A stretch of DNA of 64,000 nucleotides from Sisyra terminalis (lineage: Eukaryota > Arthropoda > Insecta > Neuroptera > Sisyridae). The stretch spans positions 22,444,001-22,508,000 of the forward strand of contig OY292280.1 in NCBI GenBank assembly GCA_958496175.1, read 5' to 3'. The position numbers and the translations under genes are program-made. The notes beneath the pieces were generated by a model, which worked only from the letters and a program-made list of their open reading frames with translations, searched no databases and was not told the DNA's origin. Below, piece after piece: positions 62,592 through 64,000 of the stretch (positions within the stretch are counted from its first letter, which is position 1; every line of letters begins with the position of its first letter).

Positions 62592-64000
62592 GGAAAACTT
62601 TTAGGTCCTTGATCCTTTTTTTCAAGAAAACAAATTTGTATTTAAATAGCATTAGCTAGCACAATAGGTGAATTTTAAATATCGAAAAAACCATTAACGA
62701 TATCGAAAACTTTAGGTTTTATTGGATTTTTGTTTCGATCGTAACGTAATATAGCTATGGTGTGAATTTCATCGAGAAATTCGACAAACATTTTTTTGAA
62801 AAAAGTCGACGTACATTTGGTCGACGAAATAAAATTTCTCTGAAGTGAAAAAAAAAGTTTTTCCCCTTAAGCTTTTCCGGGACCAAATTTATACCATCGA
62901 TAGAGTAATTCAAGCGCTATCGAATGAGCCTACTATCGTTAACCTACGATCGATAGTTATCGCTACAAATGGCTTTGAAGTTGGAAAAAGTGAAAAAAAT
63001 CGCCAATTTAGGCCTATTTTTGGGATTCTTCAGAATTTCTGCCGGAAAATTTTCGCCAAAAAAATGAAAAATTGTATAATTAAAAATGATTTTTAGGCTT
63101 CTCGGAGCGTAACTAAGCCCTTCCCGAAATCCCATTTCACTAAATTCGAAAATTCGAGGTCCCCCCCCCAAAGAAAAAAACCGAAAAAATTGACTTCAGG
63201 ATATGTTTTTTAGGCCTCCCGTGACGTAACTAAGCCATTCCCAGAGTCCTACATCCCGAAATTCGAAAATTCGGTAATTTTTCGGGAATGACGTCATTGG
63301 GTGGCGACGTATGTGTGACGTCATATATATGAAAAGAGTGACGTCACAAACCTTTGAGCAAAAATAAAATGAAAAATATATAGCATCATCGATCGATCAT
63401 TTCGAACCCCGAAAGGTTGGAACTGTTCGATCGAATATTTCGATGATACAATGTCTGGAATGAGGAATTAATGTTAATTAGATATATTATAAGCTGTAAG
63501 GAATAGAAATCAATTATTAGAAATTATAAAAATCCGGGACCAATCGGGATGCGAACCAGGGACCTCGACTCCGAACAACAGCAACGGCGACCAAGACGAC
63601 TCGGCTATCAGATGATATATGTAAATGACCTTAAAACTCATACATAAACAATTCTTATGAGATTTTTGGAAAATTGAAAAAAAAATTCGATCGATGGAGT
63701 TGGAATTTTCCAAAAATATTTTAACCGCAGCTGCTCCATGTTAAAGTTGGAAAATTTTACTAAAAACTTTGCATCACTTTAAGGTCCTTGATCCTTTTTT
63801 TCGAAAAAAACAACATTTGTATTTTAAAAGAATTTCTTCAGAAAATTAAAATGTAGGTATATATAAAAAAAATCGATAAGGAAATCAAAAAGTTAAGATA
63901 TTTTTCGATATTGTCTTTATCGTATTATTCGATAATCTATCGAAAAATATTGAACTTACCTTACTTACCTAATCGTTGCATTATCTTAACTTTTCTTTGT
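62592..64000. repeat. 14-kb macro-unit, copy 3 (partial, module A)
   Basis: Starts with ggaaaacttttaggtcc after the standard satellite break and follows copy 2 to the end of the window. Contains the TGACGTCA triplet (63,289-63,346) and tRNA-like family 1 module (about 63,534-63,615, minus). The tandem series therefore continues beyond the window. Confidence 0.92.

Noticed and set aside
1..64000. Dozens of 74-90 codon minus-strand frames as a tandem protein-gene family
   Set aside because: They repeat with the satellite period, have no internal or accessible ATG in most monomers, show many amino-acid changes and several frame breaks, and match no domain I know.

Overview
The window is almost entirely repetitive, AT-rich, non-coding eukaryotic DNA. 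I see no conventional protein-coding gene, no rRNA, no intact tRNA and no recognisable transposase, integrase or reverse transcriptase. The likely source is an invertebrate, perhaps an insect. I infer this from spliceosomal-type GTAAGT and pyrimidine-AG signals, tRNA-derived (SINE-like) pol III promoter modules, abundant CpG-containing motifs such as cgatcgatcgat (no CpG depletion) and megasatellite organisation. The species cannot be named from the sequence.

Layout: (1) 1-19,206 is a head-to-tail satellite array of about 57 monomers of 338-339 bp. (2) 19,207-about 23,065 is a 3.9-kb spacer (spacer 1). (3) About 23,066-34,625 is a second array of about 34 monomers in the same orientation. (4) From 34,626 the sequence becomes a tandem repeat of a 13,983-bp macro-unit: 34,626-48,608, 48,609-62,591, and a partial third copy 62,592-64,000. 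Each macro-unit is an 11.4-kb complex spacer (spacer 2) followed by a short array of about 7.5 of the same monomers. The two full copies are nearly identical; I found only a handful of substitutions and two homopolymer length changes by eye.

Spacer 2 has an ordered internal structure. It starts with a forward copy of a module I call A (about 2.2 kb). Next come a divergent module with a tRNA-like sequence, a candidate two-exon gene for a small secreted peptide, and old degenerate satellite monomers in inverted orientation. A giant inverted repeat follows, with arms of about 3.3 kb around a 40-nt centre, each arm containing another copy of A. A last kilobase with a second tRNA-Ser-like module leads into the array. 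Spacer 1 is essentially the right arm of that palindrome plus the last kilobase, with an internal deletion. Every spacer begins at exactly the same satellite break point, so array ends and spacers have been copied together.

Module A carries a tRNA-like pol III A/B-box pair, a cluster of three TGACGTCA (CRE/ATF-type) palindromes, a potential hairpin, CGATA-rich DNA, and two small exon-like blocks with consensus splice sites. None of these is shown to be functional. The window records several levels of unequal exchange: monomer, 2- to 4-monomer higher-order repeats, loss of one monomer between macro-units, and tandem amplification of the 14-kb unit. The best candidates for something undescribed are the palindrome-containing 14-kb megasatellite, the presence inside the spacer of degenerate monomers that could be the satellite's source, and the spliced small secreted-peptide candidate.
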